A DNA stretch of 64,000 bases from Gnetum montanum (GCA_015680685.1 MNCI01020452.1:163674-227673); one strand, 5' to 3'; shown: positions 1 to 12,426, counted from the first letter of the stretch. Translations and numbers: made by a program. Notes: generated from the sequence alone by a model not told the origin.

Positions 1-301
1 GAAAAATAAACTAACTCTGGAGGGATCAAACTGCTAGAGCTTTGCTACTTCTAACTCCTAATACCTAAAACTGGGAAAGCCACCTCTTATTTATAGAATT
101 ATGGTGCACTGCGATATCGCGTACATTATATCGCAAGGAAGATGCGATATCATGTACGCGATATTGCAGGGGATGTGATATCGCGTCGGCTGCAATATCA
201 TGTACGAAATATTGCGGCCCATGCGATATCGTGGCAACTAATACAACAGGGCTGTGATATCATGGCTACGATATCTCATCCAACAAATTCATGACTCATC
301 A
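1..301 (-). repeat. LTR end (U3 and TATA box) of a minus-strand retrotransposon cut by the window edge
   Basis: Read on the minus strand this begins TGATGAGTCATG at 301, close to the LTR starts of El-C and El-H. It carries many GATATC/GCGATATCGC-type palindromes (about 110-280) and a TATAAATA box at 88-95 followed by AAGAGG, as in the El-C LTR. The rest of the LTR lies outside the window. Bases right of 301 do not resemble the family polypurine tract, so this is probably the outer end of a 5' LTR whose body lies to the left, or a solo LTR. This is the most CpG-rich and least eroded palindrome cluster in the window, so it may be a younger copy. Confidence 0.7.
88..95 (-). promoter_or_regulatory. 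TATA box of the LTR at 1-301
   Basis: TATAAATA on the minus strand directly downstream of the GATATC palindrome cluster, at the same relative position as in the LTRs of El-C, El-G and El-H. Confidence 0.55.
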
Positions 302-848
302 TCTACTATTTTTCTAAATCATTTTTGGTTGTCAAAGTGGTGAAAAATCATTGGATCTTAAAGTTTTTATGGATTACTATAATACTTTTATTATTGGGGA
401 ATGAAAAATGGGGTTTTGATCCATATTTTTATAATTATTCTAAAATTCCTTATTGGATTAAATAGAATATCTTCCTCTTTAATGAATTTAAAGTCAATTA
501 GTTGCATTGATGCATATCCATTGATATATCCTTAGATGCATTCATGCATATGTGTTGATGATAATCCTCTATAAGCCTATGTAAATATGCATATCATTTG
601 CATTTATGATTCCTTTGGTCATTCTCATAGTGAAGCTCTTACAATTTGTTTTCATAGGACTTAGCCAAATTTTCCTATGAGTGCTCATATTATGGGTTGA
701 GTTGATTGAATAGAGTTTTATTCGAATGCATGTTGTACTTGGACACTTCTACATGATGACTACAAGGTCATTGTAGGAATATAATGCACCATCATTAGAA
801 AAATAACTATATTTTATTAAATTTACATTACAAAGAACAAAATGAAAA
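302..848. other. Gene-free stretch before the El-A gag start
   Basis: No coding frame is supported. Around 500-560 there is a cluster of GCATTGATGCAT/CATTGATATAT-like words, then a weak CTATAAG near 572 on the plus strand. It recalls the CATTGATG-rich U3 of El-F, so this could be a damaged leader or LTR piece of El-A. No LTR boundary or primer site could be found. Confidence 0.35.
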
Positions 849-3240
849 ATGTCTTCTTCTCACAAAGTTGATTTCCTACCTATTTATCATCTTACCAAAC
901 AACATGACAAAACAAGAAGAAATGCAGATGAAGTGCATTGTACTATCCAACCTTCATCTTCATCTTTCACCAGGATGAATAGCTAAGGTGGAGAGACCTA
1001 GAGGATAATATGGTATTACCAGCTAATCATGCCATTCCATCCATGTTCATGATAGCACTAATGAAGTTGGGGCTTGAACAAGCAACCCTAGAGTACCAAG
1101 TGATGGATCACCTCTTTAGAGATTACCAATTGACANATAGAGTACCAAGTGATGGATCACCTCTTTAGAGATTACCAATTGACAAAAGCTCAACTTCAAA
1201 AAGATAAACTCATGGAGGCTCACCATGCAGCCTCCAAGGATAAAAGGGTTCCAATCACACTAATATCATAATTAGAAAAGAAGGATATTGAAAATGTATC
1301 AAGGTGATCTCAATGTCAAGGTCCTTCTTCCTTTGGTAAGGATAATACAACTCATTAATAGTTACATTCAATATTGGTAACCAATCAAGGTAAAGGAAGA
1401 ACTAGACCCAAAACCAAGGGGACCTCAAGGCAAAGATCTCCCAATCATTAAACAAGAGAATAGTAAAGTAACTAAAGAAGGAGAGTAAGTTGTGATAACT
1501 CTCACAACTCTTCATTTTCACCATGTTGTTTATCATCTATCTCTAATGAGGGGAAATATGACTAAAATCGAAGGAGAAATGATCAAGAATAAGGTGGAGA
1601 TGATAGAATACCCCATCATAGAGATGGAAGGAGGGAACATAGAAAACAACAATAAGAAGAGAGGAATCATCAGGAGAGAAGGTGTAGTAGGCCACATCAT
1701 AGGAGAGATGGCCATGACAGGGACCATGATGAACATGATGACTATGATGAATCATTTCTTGTTACAAAAATCATGATCAACATTCATGAGGTAGTGTACA
1801 TCCCTACCAGACATCAAAGGGATAGTTGAATCAAATGACTTGACATGAACAAAATTCTTAACTTTAAGGAAGATTAAAATGTTGATCTGTAGCATCATCT
1901 GCAAGCCTTCCTTGATGCCTATGTCTTGTGGAACATAGCGAGTAACTGACCAAAGCTCAAATTTTTCCCTAGGACACTCATAAAGAAATTTGAAAGTTGG
2001 TACTAGTTCTTAGAACTAAATTCTATCCACAGATGGAGTACAATGATGGAGTTCAATAAAAAATATCATACATACTCTAAGGTGTACAATTTAAGAAAAT
2101 AGATTTAAGGATGGAGACAAGTAAATAATGCATTCTTTGATGCTACCTTGGATAGGTACTATTCACTACTACATTAGTGTCAAGGCCATTGGTTCTTTCA
2201 AAGGAAGTAGCTTCATCATATTATAGATGGACTTCAAAACAAAACTAGAGAAGCTCTTGGGGTCTATGCCTAAGGAAGACTATTAGAAATGAGAGCCCAT
2301 CGAATCCAAACATTCATAGATTAGGTAATAAAGGAAGAAGCAATGTTAATAAAGAGAGACAATGTATAGGAGTACAATAAAGATTCCTCCATCCACAAAA
2401 AGGAGATACATCTCTATGATCCTGAGGAGGAAGCACCATTGAAGGGCGTTACACAAAGAAAAACCTTGTCTATTCAAACATTTGTCATAGTAATATCATT
2501 TAAGGTGGACAAGATGTAGAAATCCTTAGATGAGAAGTTCCAAACTACTCTTAAAATCATGGAGTAGAAAGCAGAGTAAGGAAATAAGGACATAGATAGG
2601 AGAAGAAAGAAGGATATAGTGAACGACTACCATTGGAAAAAAGACAAAGTTGTAGTAGTAGATGAGGTTACTAATTCTAATATAGGTAATGAAAGATGTA
2701 ACATTTTCCAATATGGCTATCTTAAGGGATGTTGCCCAATTCTGTCACACTTTCAAGAATATGGGTCTATGCTTTAAAGCCAAAGCTCACTAGAAGACAA
2801 CCACCTAGAAGATTGCCTTATCCAAAAGGAAATTATCAGTAATAGTTCAACCAACAGTAATACTATCTAAGTGGAATGTTGCCTCAACCTCAAAACCATT
2901 ATCATCAATGGCAAAATCCATAGTCATGGCGGATTCCACCCCTAAGATAGTAATACCCTTACCATCAACTAGATCCATATGGCTACTATATCTTACAACC
3001 TATGTCAGCAAGTGGTTTCACAAGACATACTTCTTATTATCATTGCTTTCCCTTTGAATATCATAAGCATGCCACTTCATGTACTAAATCTGCTTTCACA
3101 TATACTCCTCATTATCCTCAGTATCACTCTACAACTCATGCCTCCACTTTTTTGCCACCTACATCACCTTGCAAGGCAAGACCTCCACAACCCCCAACAA
3201 TGCAATTGCATAAGAGTAGTAAATTGGAAATTAGATGACA
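849..3240 (+). pseudogene. gag: El-A gag, decayed Ty3/gypsy capsid polyprotein
   Basis: The start ATG at 849 reads MSSSHK, matching the gag starts of El-F (MASSHK) and El-G. In order: an N-terminal domain with an HQDE motif (about 960-1200); a His/Arg/Asp-rich stretch (about 1610-1780); the retrotransposon capsid domain (about 1850-2340) with a HHIIDGL motif and GVYA; a zinc-knuckle remnant with FQYGYLKGCCP where relatives have CQYDHPKGCCP (about 2700); and a Pro/Tyr/Gln-rich region (about 2800-3230). Frames change and many TAG/TGA/TAA stops interrupt it. It is joined to a protease fragment, as in El-C. Not functional. Confidence 0.8.
1090..1184 (+). repeat. Exact 46-bp direct duplication around an N
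   Basis: Bases 1090-1135 and 1139-1184 are identical (starting AGAGTACCAAGTGATGG) and are separated only by NAT, with the single ambiguous base at 1136. Two identical copies in otherwise strongly decayed DNA suggest an unmerged contig overlap rather than a biological duplication. Confidence 0.85.
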
Positions 3241-3399
3241 ACTCAAGTGGTGTTGAGTGTATGCCTTAGAAATTACCATTTTTAGGTGTAATAGTTCATC
3301 CAAACCATCATAGGCATTTATGGCTATAGATTCCTCTCAAACTACCCAAGGAATATTTACTGAGCTACCTTCAAATTTTGAACTCATGTAATCATAGAT

Positions 3400-3610
3400 T
3401 GGATAAAAGTAGAACACCTTCTCAAGAAGAAAATTGATCCTAGAAGCCCTCTAATTTATTTGTAGATTGTAGGAAATGATCCATGCAAAGCTCTATTAGA
3501 CTCAGGTTTTGATGTGAGCTTAATTTCCAAAGCAATATATAAGACATGGAAGCTACCTCCATTCAAAAAATGTAATATCAAGTTAGATCTTACAAACCAT
3601 TTAGGACATG
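3400..3610 (+). pseudogene. El-A aspartic protease fragment
   Basis: The translation matches the El-C and El-G proteases: a SPLIYLQI-like entry, then CKALLDSGF with the catalytic DSG triplet, then LISKAIYKTWKLPPFKK. The family protease normally continues about 60 residues (compare El-C to 15411), but here it stops near 3600. The following sequence belongs to a different element type (El-B gag), so the protease is truncated by a junction. Confidence 0.75.
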
Positions 3611-3619
3611 ATCCCACAC

Positions 3620-5900
3620 ATGCTACTCTTACACAATAGTATTATAACTTTATTTGCATCAAGATCCAAGCTAGTCTTTACATCTTGGATAAGGAGTTAG
3701 ACTCCAAGCATGAATTTGAGATTATCCATAAGAGTGGGGAGGAATATATTCCTTCTTCATACGATAGAATAGAGCTCTATGAAGCTTACATTGACATGCT
3801 AGCCTAACTAGTAGATGATAATGAGGAAACTATGATAAGTAAGGATTCTAGTCCAGAGCATGATTGAAATGATCAAGAGGAATTTGTGGATTGCTACAAA
3901 GAGGAGGTTCAAGTTGAGGAAAATTTACATACATCCATTCCTAACTTTATGATAAATCCTTTATACAACATGCAAGTAACATCTACTACCTCCTTGGAGG
4001 AAGCGTCACAACTAGTTTTCCAAGTTTCCTTCATGTTCACATCTCTCCCATTTTCCACCGAACCTTGTTCCATGTGGCCACCACACACTATACCTTCTAT
4101 GCCTTCTCCATTCATTACCTTAATAGGCCCTTCTTCGGGACCTCAAGTTCTACAAAATTCTCACATATCCTTTGTTCCCTTTATCCTACAAATCCTTGCA
4201 TAGACATCATTCTGCCTCTTTAATCCCTTTGCAGTAATGACAATAAGACATTTTTACATAGTGCCACAGCCCATCACTTGGAATTAAGACATTTCACCAC
4301 CTGTGCAACCTATACAACTTGCAGGAATACCTTAGAGTCTAGATTAGGCTTTCTAGTTGTTCCAAAGCCTAACTAACAAGCTAAAAAAGCTTGAGGCTAA
4401 CATCATGGGAATGGTAAAAGTCATCTACTTTTACAAAGATGAGTTGAATAGTCCTAATGTCCCATAAATAACCATTCCCTTAGGTATATCAATTCCTTAC
4501 TTCACTAAATATATTGATGAAGGTGAATCCAATGCTCATTTGATTACCTTACATTTGGAATGTTTATTATTGTAGGGTTAGCCCCACTCTATGTTGCATT
4601 TCTTCCCTATGTCCTTGACCAAAAAGCTCTTAATTGGTATCAAGCACTATGCAGAGGATCTATATCTTTCTTAGATGACTTGGTAAATTAATTCATTAAC
4701 CTTTTTAAGTACAACTTGAAACCTAAAACAATGCTTGATCAAATCATGAAAGTGAGACAGGGGCCCCTTGAACCTATCCAAATATATATATAAAGATGAA
4801 ATGCCACACTTAACGAGATACTTGAACCAATCTTTGAAACATACTTCTTGGCAATCTTCAAGGGGATGGTCAATGATTTTATCAGGTATAAACTCTACTG
4901 TTTAGATCCTTAGTCCTTAAGTCACGCCTTTTCCCAAGTTAAGAACATAGAAGATACAACCAAAGCTAGTAACTTCCGTATGTATGTATCTTATAAGAAT
5001 CAACATACCAAATGGGATAGGGATAAGGGTAAACATGCACATGTAGCAATGGCCACTCTTGCCAAAGAACCAAAAATCACCCAAGGACCAAAAAACACAC
5101 AACCTAAGACCCCTATTACTAGTACTCAACCATCAACATCAAGTGCTTCCATGTCTAACTTGTCAAAGCCTAACTTTGAGAGAAAAGATAAGTCTAAGTA
5201 TATCAAGCTTCTTATAAAACCATATAAGCTTATTGATTAGTTTTTCAAGGATGGTTGCATTCAATATAAGTAACTATCTGAGAATGCTCATAAGAGGCAT
5301 GATTGCTTATCTGAGATTGCTAAAGATTCCACTACAATCATGAAAGATGATTGCCCTATGCCTAAATACATCAAGTTAGATCGGTTCTATCACTATCACA
5401 AACCTTATTTCCATGATACTCATTTTTTCCTAGCCTTAAAATATGATCTGTAGAAAATGATCAATAGTAGAGAGCTAGTTCTAGATGCTTCTAACCTGGT
5501 TAGACTTCAAAATTAGCCAATGTAGCTCAACATAGGTAATAACCAATTCAGGATAGTAACCCTTAACATACATGACAAATCTAAACCTTCCAGGGAGCTA
5601 TTTATGATTCAAGTACCTCCTCATGATGAAAGGACTTCAACTTCTATTGGTTCAATAACTCCTTTTGTCTTAAGGGTACCAGCACACACACCTCATAAAG
5701 AATCATTGTCATCAGAGTTTCCTCTCCCTCCACCAATATTCCTATCACTTAGGTTGATAAACGTTCTCCCATGGTAGCTGATGCCTTAACCTCTTTCCAA
5801 CCAAGAAATAAGAAATCACCTACAAAGAAATGTAAGAAACCAACCTCTAAGCCTAAGGCTATGGACACTAATGTTAGCATCATCATCGCTTGGGGCTTGT
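3620..5900 (+). pseudogene. gag: El-B gag, decayed Tat-like Ty3/gypsy capsid region
   Basis: This is not the El-A gag type. The reading includes an acidic N-terminal part (about 3700-3960), a Ser/Pro-rich part, a capsid-like core (about 4480-4960: IPYFTKYIDEGES, then RYLNQSLKH-like helices) and a linker rich in Thr/Ser/Pro (about 5080-5150). It ends with a Cys/His-poor segment containing ALKYDL.KMI (about 5430-5460), typical of the plant Tat-type gag C-terminus. Several frameshifts and stops. No protease or RT follows, and a related pol (El-D) appears only at 23700. The two could be halves of one element split by about 17 kb, or two unrelated fragments. Confidence 0.55.
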
Positions 5901-6089
5901 AGAAGAAAAAAATTCAAATATTTAGTAACCATGATGAACAAAGAGTATAAATTTAAAATAATAAAACATAAAAAAAATATAACAATAGGGAATTTGAAAC
6001 ATAGTTGTGCAAATCTTAGGGATTCTAGAGTAATGTATTCGAGTGTAAAATTTTGGAGTCTAGTCTCCAACCTATGAAGAATCTATTCT
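5901..6089. other. Gene-free junction between El-B gag and the antisense ORF region
   Basis: AT-rich sequence with short A-runs. I see no conserved frame, primer site or LTR end here. Confidence 0.4.
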
Positions 6090-9000
6090 TTACTCATATT
6101 GGCCTAATTAATTTCCCCTAAATCCACTCCTATCAAGATCTTTCTTCTCTCTATATCTGTCCACTTAAGTGAAAAATGAGAAAGATCAACCATAGTAGTT
6201 TACCCACACATAGTATTGATCTGAGGAGTAGAAGAATCAACAACCATCATCAATTCTACAAACATCATAAAAATGTCCTCCATGACTATCCCCTACATAA
6301 ATATTTCATGTTTCTTCTACTCTATGTTTTGCTCTTGCTATAACTTTAGGTAACTATCCTTTTCTTCCTTGTATTATCATTTGTGTACCTTCTATTTCTT
6401 CCCGCACTCAAGCACCCAAGTGTAATAATCCCTCCAATCCCTAGATTTATAAATCAATAGCTCCATTTGCATGTTCTTCTCAATGTTACTCTTGGCTAGA
6501 GTAACCTTGCTTTAGATGGCACTCCAATAGTATGACCACTTGATTTCCTTAATATGAAAAGATTCTCTATTAGCTACATGAGCTTCTATAAACTCTTTGT
6601 GATCCCTAAGGCTTTGGCTCTCATTTGATAACTCTTTAACCTACTTTTCCAAGGCTACAACCCTTTCCCATGGAAATTCATTGGAGCATTGGGTCTTCCA
6701 AGTTGTCTTTGCACAAGATATAGCAAATTTGGTAGCCCCTTTGTACAACCTTTTTGAAACATTTTCCACATCAGATGGTATCCTAGGATGATCATCAAGG
6801 TCAATGTCATGTGTAGGATCCCATCTAACTTTGGACACTATCATGAACAAAAATACAAGAAAAGTGAAAAAAACCAAGAAATGTAGAAATCACTAAATAC
6901 CATGTAGCCATAAAACAATATATATATATATATATAAATATATAGAAAAAAATTTAGGGCAAAAGATGTTCTTACTTTTCTTATAGCATTAGGGGCTATT
7001 TGTTGTAACTTATCTATAATGTCATCTATCATTCCTTACATGAATTCCAATTTGTTTGGGTCCTCCACCCAAGGCTTGGGACATAATGTAGATGTATATG
7101 CTTCTAGAGGAGGCGTATGTACTACAACAACCATAATCATCAATATAGTTTATAATGAAAACATATAATATTTGAAACAAAAAATGTAAACAACAAGAAG
7201 ATCGTACTAGAAAGATCTTAGGACAAGTCTATTGAGGGATTGTCTTCTAGGGGGAAATTTCCTAGGATAGAATCCAAAACATCTAGCACTTCCTATGATG
7301 TTTTTTTCTATTCTTCATTGCATCATTGCTCCTCCTACATAGCAACCTATGTAGCCAACCCCTATTTCTTCCCTACAATAAATCAAGCCAAAAAAATGGT
7401 ATAAGTTAGCAAACATTTTTAGGAACAAAAGTGTAGTGAACAATATAGTTAAAAAGAACAAAACAAAAACTAGAAAAAATATAAAAAGGTATGTACATAC
7501 CTTCAACATTTTGATTGATTTTCTTAAACTTGATGGCTAGATTCGTATGTTTTGGTTGGTTGAAATTGGAAACATTTTTTTCAACTTGTAGAATCTTCAT
7601 CTTTTCTTTGGCTATGCCACCCTCTTGGTCCATTTTGCATACCACGTGTAGCATGGGATCCCACCCATGTGTTGTTAGGGAAACAATAATGTACATCACT
7701 AAATTTTTGAAGGGTAACTAATAGTGAATCTATGATCTCCTCCATGGGTGAATCTTGGGTACTTGTCACTGAAACGATGTGATGGACCAAAGGTTTGAAA
7801 AGTTAGAAGGCATCATGAGCCACCCACCTTTCATTCCTTGTATTCACCAAGAACTGTACAAATTTTCTAAGATATGCAATGAAGAACATGTCATGCATAT
7901 AACATATAGAACTGAGGTTGTTGAAAAAATTTTGGATTTCATCCTATAGACCAGAAACTAAGAAGATAGTCTAATCAAATTTAGTGCCATCAATTAACAC
8001 CTTTTTCATTATGCAATCCTGCTGAACCCTTACGATTTTCTTCTATGATAATAGCATGTGAAAGGCTTTATAATGGAAAGGAAGATAAGTCTCAATTACC
8101 TCCTCAACTTCACACTTACCAAAAAAGAAAGAAAATACACCACCAATAGAGAAGTTAAGCTAAGCCTCCATTTTCTCTCTATGGATTTCATCTTTTCTAG
8201 CTTTAATAGCTACCTTAACATCACTATAAGGTACACCAAATAGATCGCTAAACAAACTCATTAATGTTCAAAATCACACAATAACCATGAACATGGGTAA
8301 TGAATTTGATGAACCCCTCATGAAAAGAATCAACCACATTCACATCTCAGCCACTTACATTAGTGGATTAGGTAGCATGAATAAGTTAAAAAAACTTGTA
8401 TCAGTGATCTTTTGCTGGACAATCATAGGAGTCTTGTTTATCAACCATCCTACAATGAGTCTACTTCACCCCATTTGAGTTGAATTTTCTCCTCAACATA
8501 ATCTAACATGATCATAGCGACATTAGACCCATGTATAGAATTTGCAACATAACATATGTAGCTTGTTAGCCTCTTACACTATAGATTATTCTAAAATCAT
8601 AAAAAACTCAAAAAACTTAAAAACCAAAAATACCAAAAGTATTAATCATGCTTAAATAACTTTCACTCACTAGACTTAGGCAAAGCTCAAAATTTAGGAT
8701 GAGTTAGTGTAGGTACTCCTAAATATAAATGGGCCCACCATTTATGTGCAAAATTGGTGGCTAAACTTATTTCATATACATGAGAATACTGTGTATGATA
8801 TCTACTAAACTTAGCATTAAGCTGATTGAGCACTTGTACACACACAACCTCATCTTACCTATATTCTTCCAAGGCTATATGAGCCATAGATAAGGTTTAG
8901 TCATTCCTCACCAATCCCTTGAGATGTATGCTATACTTGCAAAAAAATAAGCATCAAAATAGTTAGAACCAAACAATCTTAATTCTTGGAGGAAAAATGA

Positions 9001-9560
9001 ACAAAGATGAAAATTTAGAACTAGACTTATGCTTCTAGTAGATAGATAGTTCTTGGAGGATTTTGGCAAGGTGTATTTATCCTATGGCCTATCATCAAGG
9101 TGTTGTCAACCTTGTACTATGAATACATAGACATTTTCCAAATTTGGAATAATAATCTAACTCCCACTGAATACAAGCTCTTGCTATGCTCTGTATCCCT
9201 TTAAGTGTCAAGATCATCCACTATGAATTGTAAGATGCAAGTAGAAGACCTTGCCAAAAGGATCTCTATGTTGATGGAGGAAACATATACCATCATGTGT
9301 AACCACATAATCAGATTGTAGTTGTGAAGAAAGTATGTCAAGAATTATCTTATGCTAGGTCTAAACCATATCAGAGTACATTTGTTAATGCTCATATCCA
9401 GGTTTAGAATATTCTATGTGGCCATTGTAGTACCACATAGAATCCCCACTAGCTTCACAATGATCAACATGGGTTTCAACAATGCCATGTACATAGCCAA
9501 GCCATACAACCATAGCCATAAAAACCATAGGATCCTTTAAATAAAATTAATGCAAAAACA
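6090..9560 (-). pseudogene. Decayed antisense accessory ORF, coiled-coil C-terminus, unknown function
   Basis: On the minus strand a long frame survives with scattered TAG/TGA stops. The N-terminal side (about 9560-8940) is weakly supported. A clearer block at about 8890-8640 includes NFAHKWWAHLYLGVPTL. Another at about 7990-7580 includes FFIAYLRKFVQFLVNTRNER and SPMEEIIDSLLVTL. The C-terminal part (about 6880-6350) is charged and heptad-like (ERVVALEKQVKELSNESQS), with W-rich ends. Extra ORFs after gag/pol, in either orientation, are known in plant Tat elements. The position behind El-B gag, on the opposite strand, fits that pattern. I do not recognise a domain with certainty, and it shows no obvious similarity to the El-H/El-F accessory ORF beyond the coiled-coil character. 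Confidence 0.4.
6922..6944. repeat. TA dinucleotide microsatellite
   Basis: A run of alternating T and A followed by AAATATAT, inside the antisense ORF remnant. It would break any frame there. Confidence 0.8.
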
Positions 9561-10667
9561 ACCTCTACAATGTTAGTGTTAGTGCTAAAAAATACAAAAA
9601 ATAACTAGCTCCATCACTCCAACGCTAACACAACCTAAAGTTTGGCCTTTTTAACATCTTAATAAAAATTTAACATAAAAACAAGATAGTTTAACATTTT
9701 AACAAATAGTTTACATGTAAGACTCTAAAAAAAAGCATTACTACAAACAAATTTGAACTAAACTAGAAGGCCAAAGTTAATAGTGTTGCAATTTAATGAG
9801 TGAGAATTTTCAAGAAAAAATGGTAAAATTATCTAAGCAAGGCTCATACATTGGGAATTGTGATGATGTAGGAAAAGTGGTAGTAAAAAATATGAATTTT
9901 CTTGAATATTAAACTCATATGTTACCATTCAACCTTGTTAAAAAATCCAAAACCTTCCATACATTGTCCTAGAAGCCCCAAAATGTGTCATATGTTGACC
10001 ATAAGATTAAAAAAACATTTCACAATAGCCAAAATCCAATTTTAAATACCAAACATTGTCAAGTATTGACAATAGAAGCTTGAAACTCAACATCAAAATT
10101 GCAATTGATCAACGTAGCTCCCATGGTTGGGAAAACCTCTAAAAAATTATTTTTAATTTTGAACACTAAGAACAAGCTTAGGAAAACACAAATCAAGGTT
10201 GAATACTACACCATCAAGTTTGAAAAAATCATATTTCAATCTAGAGTTGCATAGAATTTTCACCGAGAAAACCCAACTTAAAGCAAAATGACTATAGTAA
10301 AACCTTGGGGGAAAATTTGTAAAATATTCTAAAAATTTCAAATCTCATCTGTGAATCCTTTATACTCCACTAGAAATCCCTAGAGACCATAGACACTGCT
10401 CATAAATCACCAAGAAATTCCAAATGCTATCAATTTTCAATAGAAAAACTACAAAATTTCATAAAAAAGCCAAAATGTTGTGCACTATGTTAGGAGAAAA
10501 TCCATAAAAAATTCAAAAAATTTTAAAAATCCTGATTCCACCTTTGCTACAACCATAATACCTCATACAATAGTTCTATGTGGCCTCGAACCAAAACTAA
10601 CATTCCGCAAAAGCTAGAAAAAATGTTAAATTTTGGCCAAGTTTAATTAGAACCAAGGCAAAAATGC

Positions 10668-10677
10668 TATAAATAGG
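10668..10677 (+). promoter_or_regulatory. Possible TATA box in the hairpin-repeat region
   Basis: TATAAATAGG. The same core recurs at 11173. Both may mark promoter copies in a decayed LTR. No transcript evidence. Confidence 0.3.
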
Positions 10678-11172
10678 CTTGGGAAAAAAAAATATTGATT
10701 AAAACATGTCCCAAAGTCCAAATTTCATTTCAAAGACAACTATATAGCCTTAACTTTGCATTTGACATAGATAGAATGAAAAATTTCCACTAGAGCAAGC
10801 CTAGAGATAGAAAAACGTTTCCACAATTTGAACAAAAATAAAAAAAAAATGGTGGAAGATGGATACCCAGAAGTTCTTGATGAAGACCCTTTTCTTGCAT
10901 AAGGATATGGGAGCCTAGATATGATTTGTACTACCTCCTTCACATCATCCAATATTGGATTTCAACTTGTTGATCCCACCTTCCTCACCATAATTGCCAA
11001 AACACAAAAGTTTTATCTAGTTTTGTTATTAGTAGAAGGCCAAATTCTTACCTTTTTTGTAATTGCATTGTACTTAGGGATGGGTAGATGTAAAAAATTA
11101 CTTCTAAGTGTTGGTTATTTTGGCTTTAATCATGAAATCTAGTCCTTATATGTTGCCCTTGCAAAATCAAGA

Positions 11173-11182
11173 TATAAATAGG
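11173..11182 (+). promoter_or_regulatory. Possible TATA box in the hairpin-repeat region
   Basis: TATAAATAGG, about 270 bp upstream of the perfect hairpin at 11440-11472. Confidence 0.3.
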
Positions 11183-11439
11183 TTCATACGCTAGGTTCTA
11201 GTGTTGAGAATCCTCTCCCAATACTTATGCACTACCCATGAATCCCCTATATGCTAGGAATTATGTTATTTACACTATGGACTAAGAATATATAAAAAAT
11301 ATGCCTTGTATGCTAGGTTTTACTTAAGATTTGACTTCCTAAAGCAATTTAATCATGGGTGGACCCCACAAGACTTGGACAAGAAAAGCAATTTCACATG
11401 CTAAGATTTAATTGCAAGATGTCCATACATTGTGGAATC

Positions 11440-11472
11440 CTATTCCACATGCTATGGTAGCATGTGGAATAG
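11440..11472. repeat. Perfect 15-bp stem hairpin with TGG loop
   Basis: CTATTCCACATGCTA (11440-11454) pairs fully with TAGCATGTGGAATAG (11458-11472) around the loop TGG. It is the best-preserved member of a hairpin type seen again near 21770, 21950, 22160, 22345, 22550, 28800 and 28880. Confidence 0.85.
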
Positions 11473-11560
11473 CATGTGAAGTGTACAATAATCTTCTTCC
11501 TTCCCAAACTTTTCCATACATTTCCTAGTGGGACTTGGAGGACTTAGAGAAAATTGAAAA

Positions 11561-11565
11561 AATTC
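11561..11565. repeat. Target-site duplication of El-C, left copy
   Basis: AATTC directly before the 5' LTR. It is repeated directly after the 3' LTR at 21478-21482. Confidence 0.9.
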
Positions 11566-12407
11566 TAATGAACTGTGATATTGGGACCACAAAATCGCAT
11601 TTGCGATATTGGGTCTACGATATTGGAGCCTTCCAAGTGATATCGAGCATTTGATATTGAGACTTTCCTCGTTGCCTATAAATAAGAGGTAAGTGCACTT
11701 GGTTTTAGCAATTAGTCTTAGTCCCTTATCCAAACTCTTGCCTTTTTCCCTTTCTAGAGATAGAATTATTTTTGAGTGCCTACAGTAGGTGTCATAAAGT
11801 GAACAAATCTTTATTCAAGCATTGTATACTTGAACATACTTTGTATAAGGTAGTAAAGAAAAACTTTGTGATAAACCTTGCAGCATTCAAAATAGATTAA
11901 TTAATGTTAATTACTATTAATTAATGTTTTCCTTAGTTAATTAATGTTTTCTTTCTCACCCCACAACTCTCCTAAGTAAGCACACTCAGTATGACCACTT
12001 CGAGCATGCGTGTAATGCTTGGTAACCCAATAACAATTCGCATTTGGTAATCCCACCTATGTTGCATTGGTTCAGGATGTGTACAACATGTGAGAATGGA
12101 TGTTGGTGTTTGGACTAGTTAAAGCATAGTTGAGTAGTTATATTAAATTAGTTACTTAGTTATCTCTCTCTCCTCCCTTTGTAGCACCAGGATATAAAAA
12201 ACATAAAAAAACTATAAAAAATTATGTACCTCAAGTTTACTTAACCATAGAATCGTGCTATACAAGTAAGCTTGGGAAGACAATGATTGATCAACCCATC
12301 CTTGTTCCACAAAGGCACATAAGCACTTAGTCCTTGGAATTCAACTGGATTGTGCATGTACGCTCATATTTGTATGGTTGAGCATAGGGATACCTCGCTG
12401 CTCATCA
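11566..12407 (+). repeat. El-C 5' LTR
   Basis: 842 bp, matching 20637-21477 end to end. It begins TAATGAACT, where the 3' copy has the expected TGATGAACT, and ends CTCATCA. U3 carries six or so GATATT/GATATC words at about 11576-11660, then a TATA box. Confidence 0.93.
11677..11684 (+). promoter_or_regulatory. TATA box of El-C 5' LTR
   Basis: TATAAATA followed by AGAGG, 111 bp from the LTR start. It is identical in the 3' LTR at 20748-20755. Confidence 0.75.
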
Positions 12408-12408
12408 T

Positions 12409-12426
12409 TAGTGCTATTGCTGGGGA
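12409..12426 (+). other. El-C primer-binding site, tRNA-Asp type
   Basis: TAGTGCTATTGCTGGGGA, one base after the LTR end. It differs from the usual plant tRNA-Asp site TGGCGCCGTTGCCGGGGA at five positions, all transitions. El-H has a better preserved copy with three transitions at 48992-49009, which supports the assignment. Confidence 0.8.

Larger units (their letters stand above)
9561..11560. other. Gene-free hairpin-repeat region, left half (host of El-C)
   Basis: No coding frame. A-rich sequence with many loosely repeated phrases, two TATAAATAGG sites on the plus strand (10668-10677 and 11173-11182), and near the right end the hairpin type that continues at 21550-22560 beyond El-C. I interpret it as an LTR or untranslated region of a Tat-like element into which El-C inserted. 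No LTR ends were found. Confidence 0.45.

Noticed and set aside
1492-1776. Open frame rich in Met/Glu/Ile
   Set aside because: Shifted frame of the His/Arg/Asp-rich part of El-A gag. The minus-strand frames here are shadows too.
7315-7699. Minus-strand Phe-rich frames that look like membrane proteins
   Set aside because: They cross T-rich DNA in mutually shifted frames. The conserved frame of the antisense ORF is a different one.
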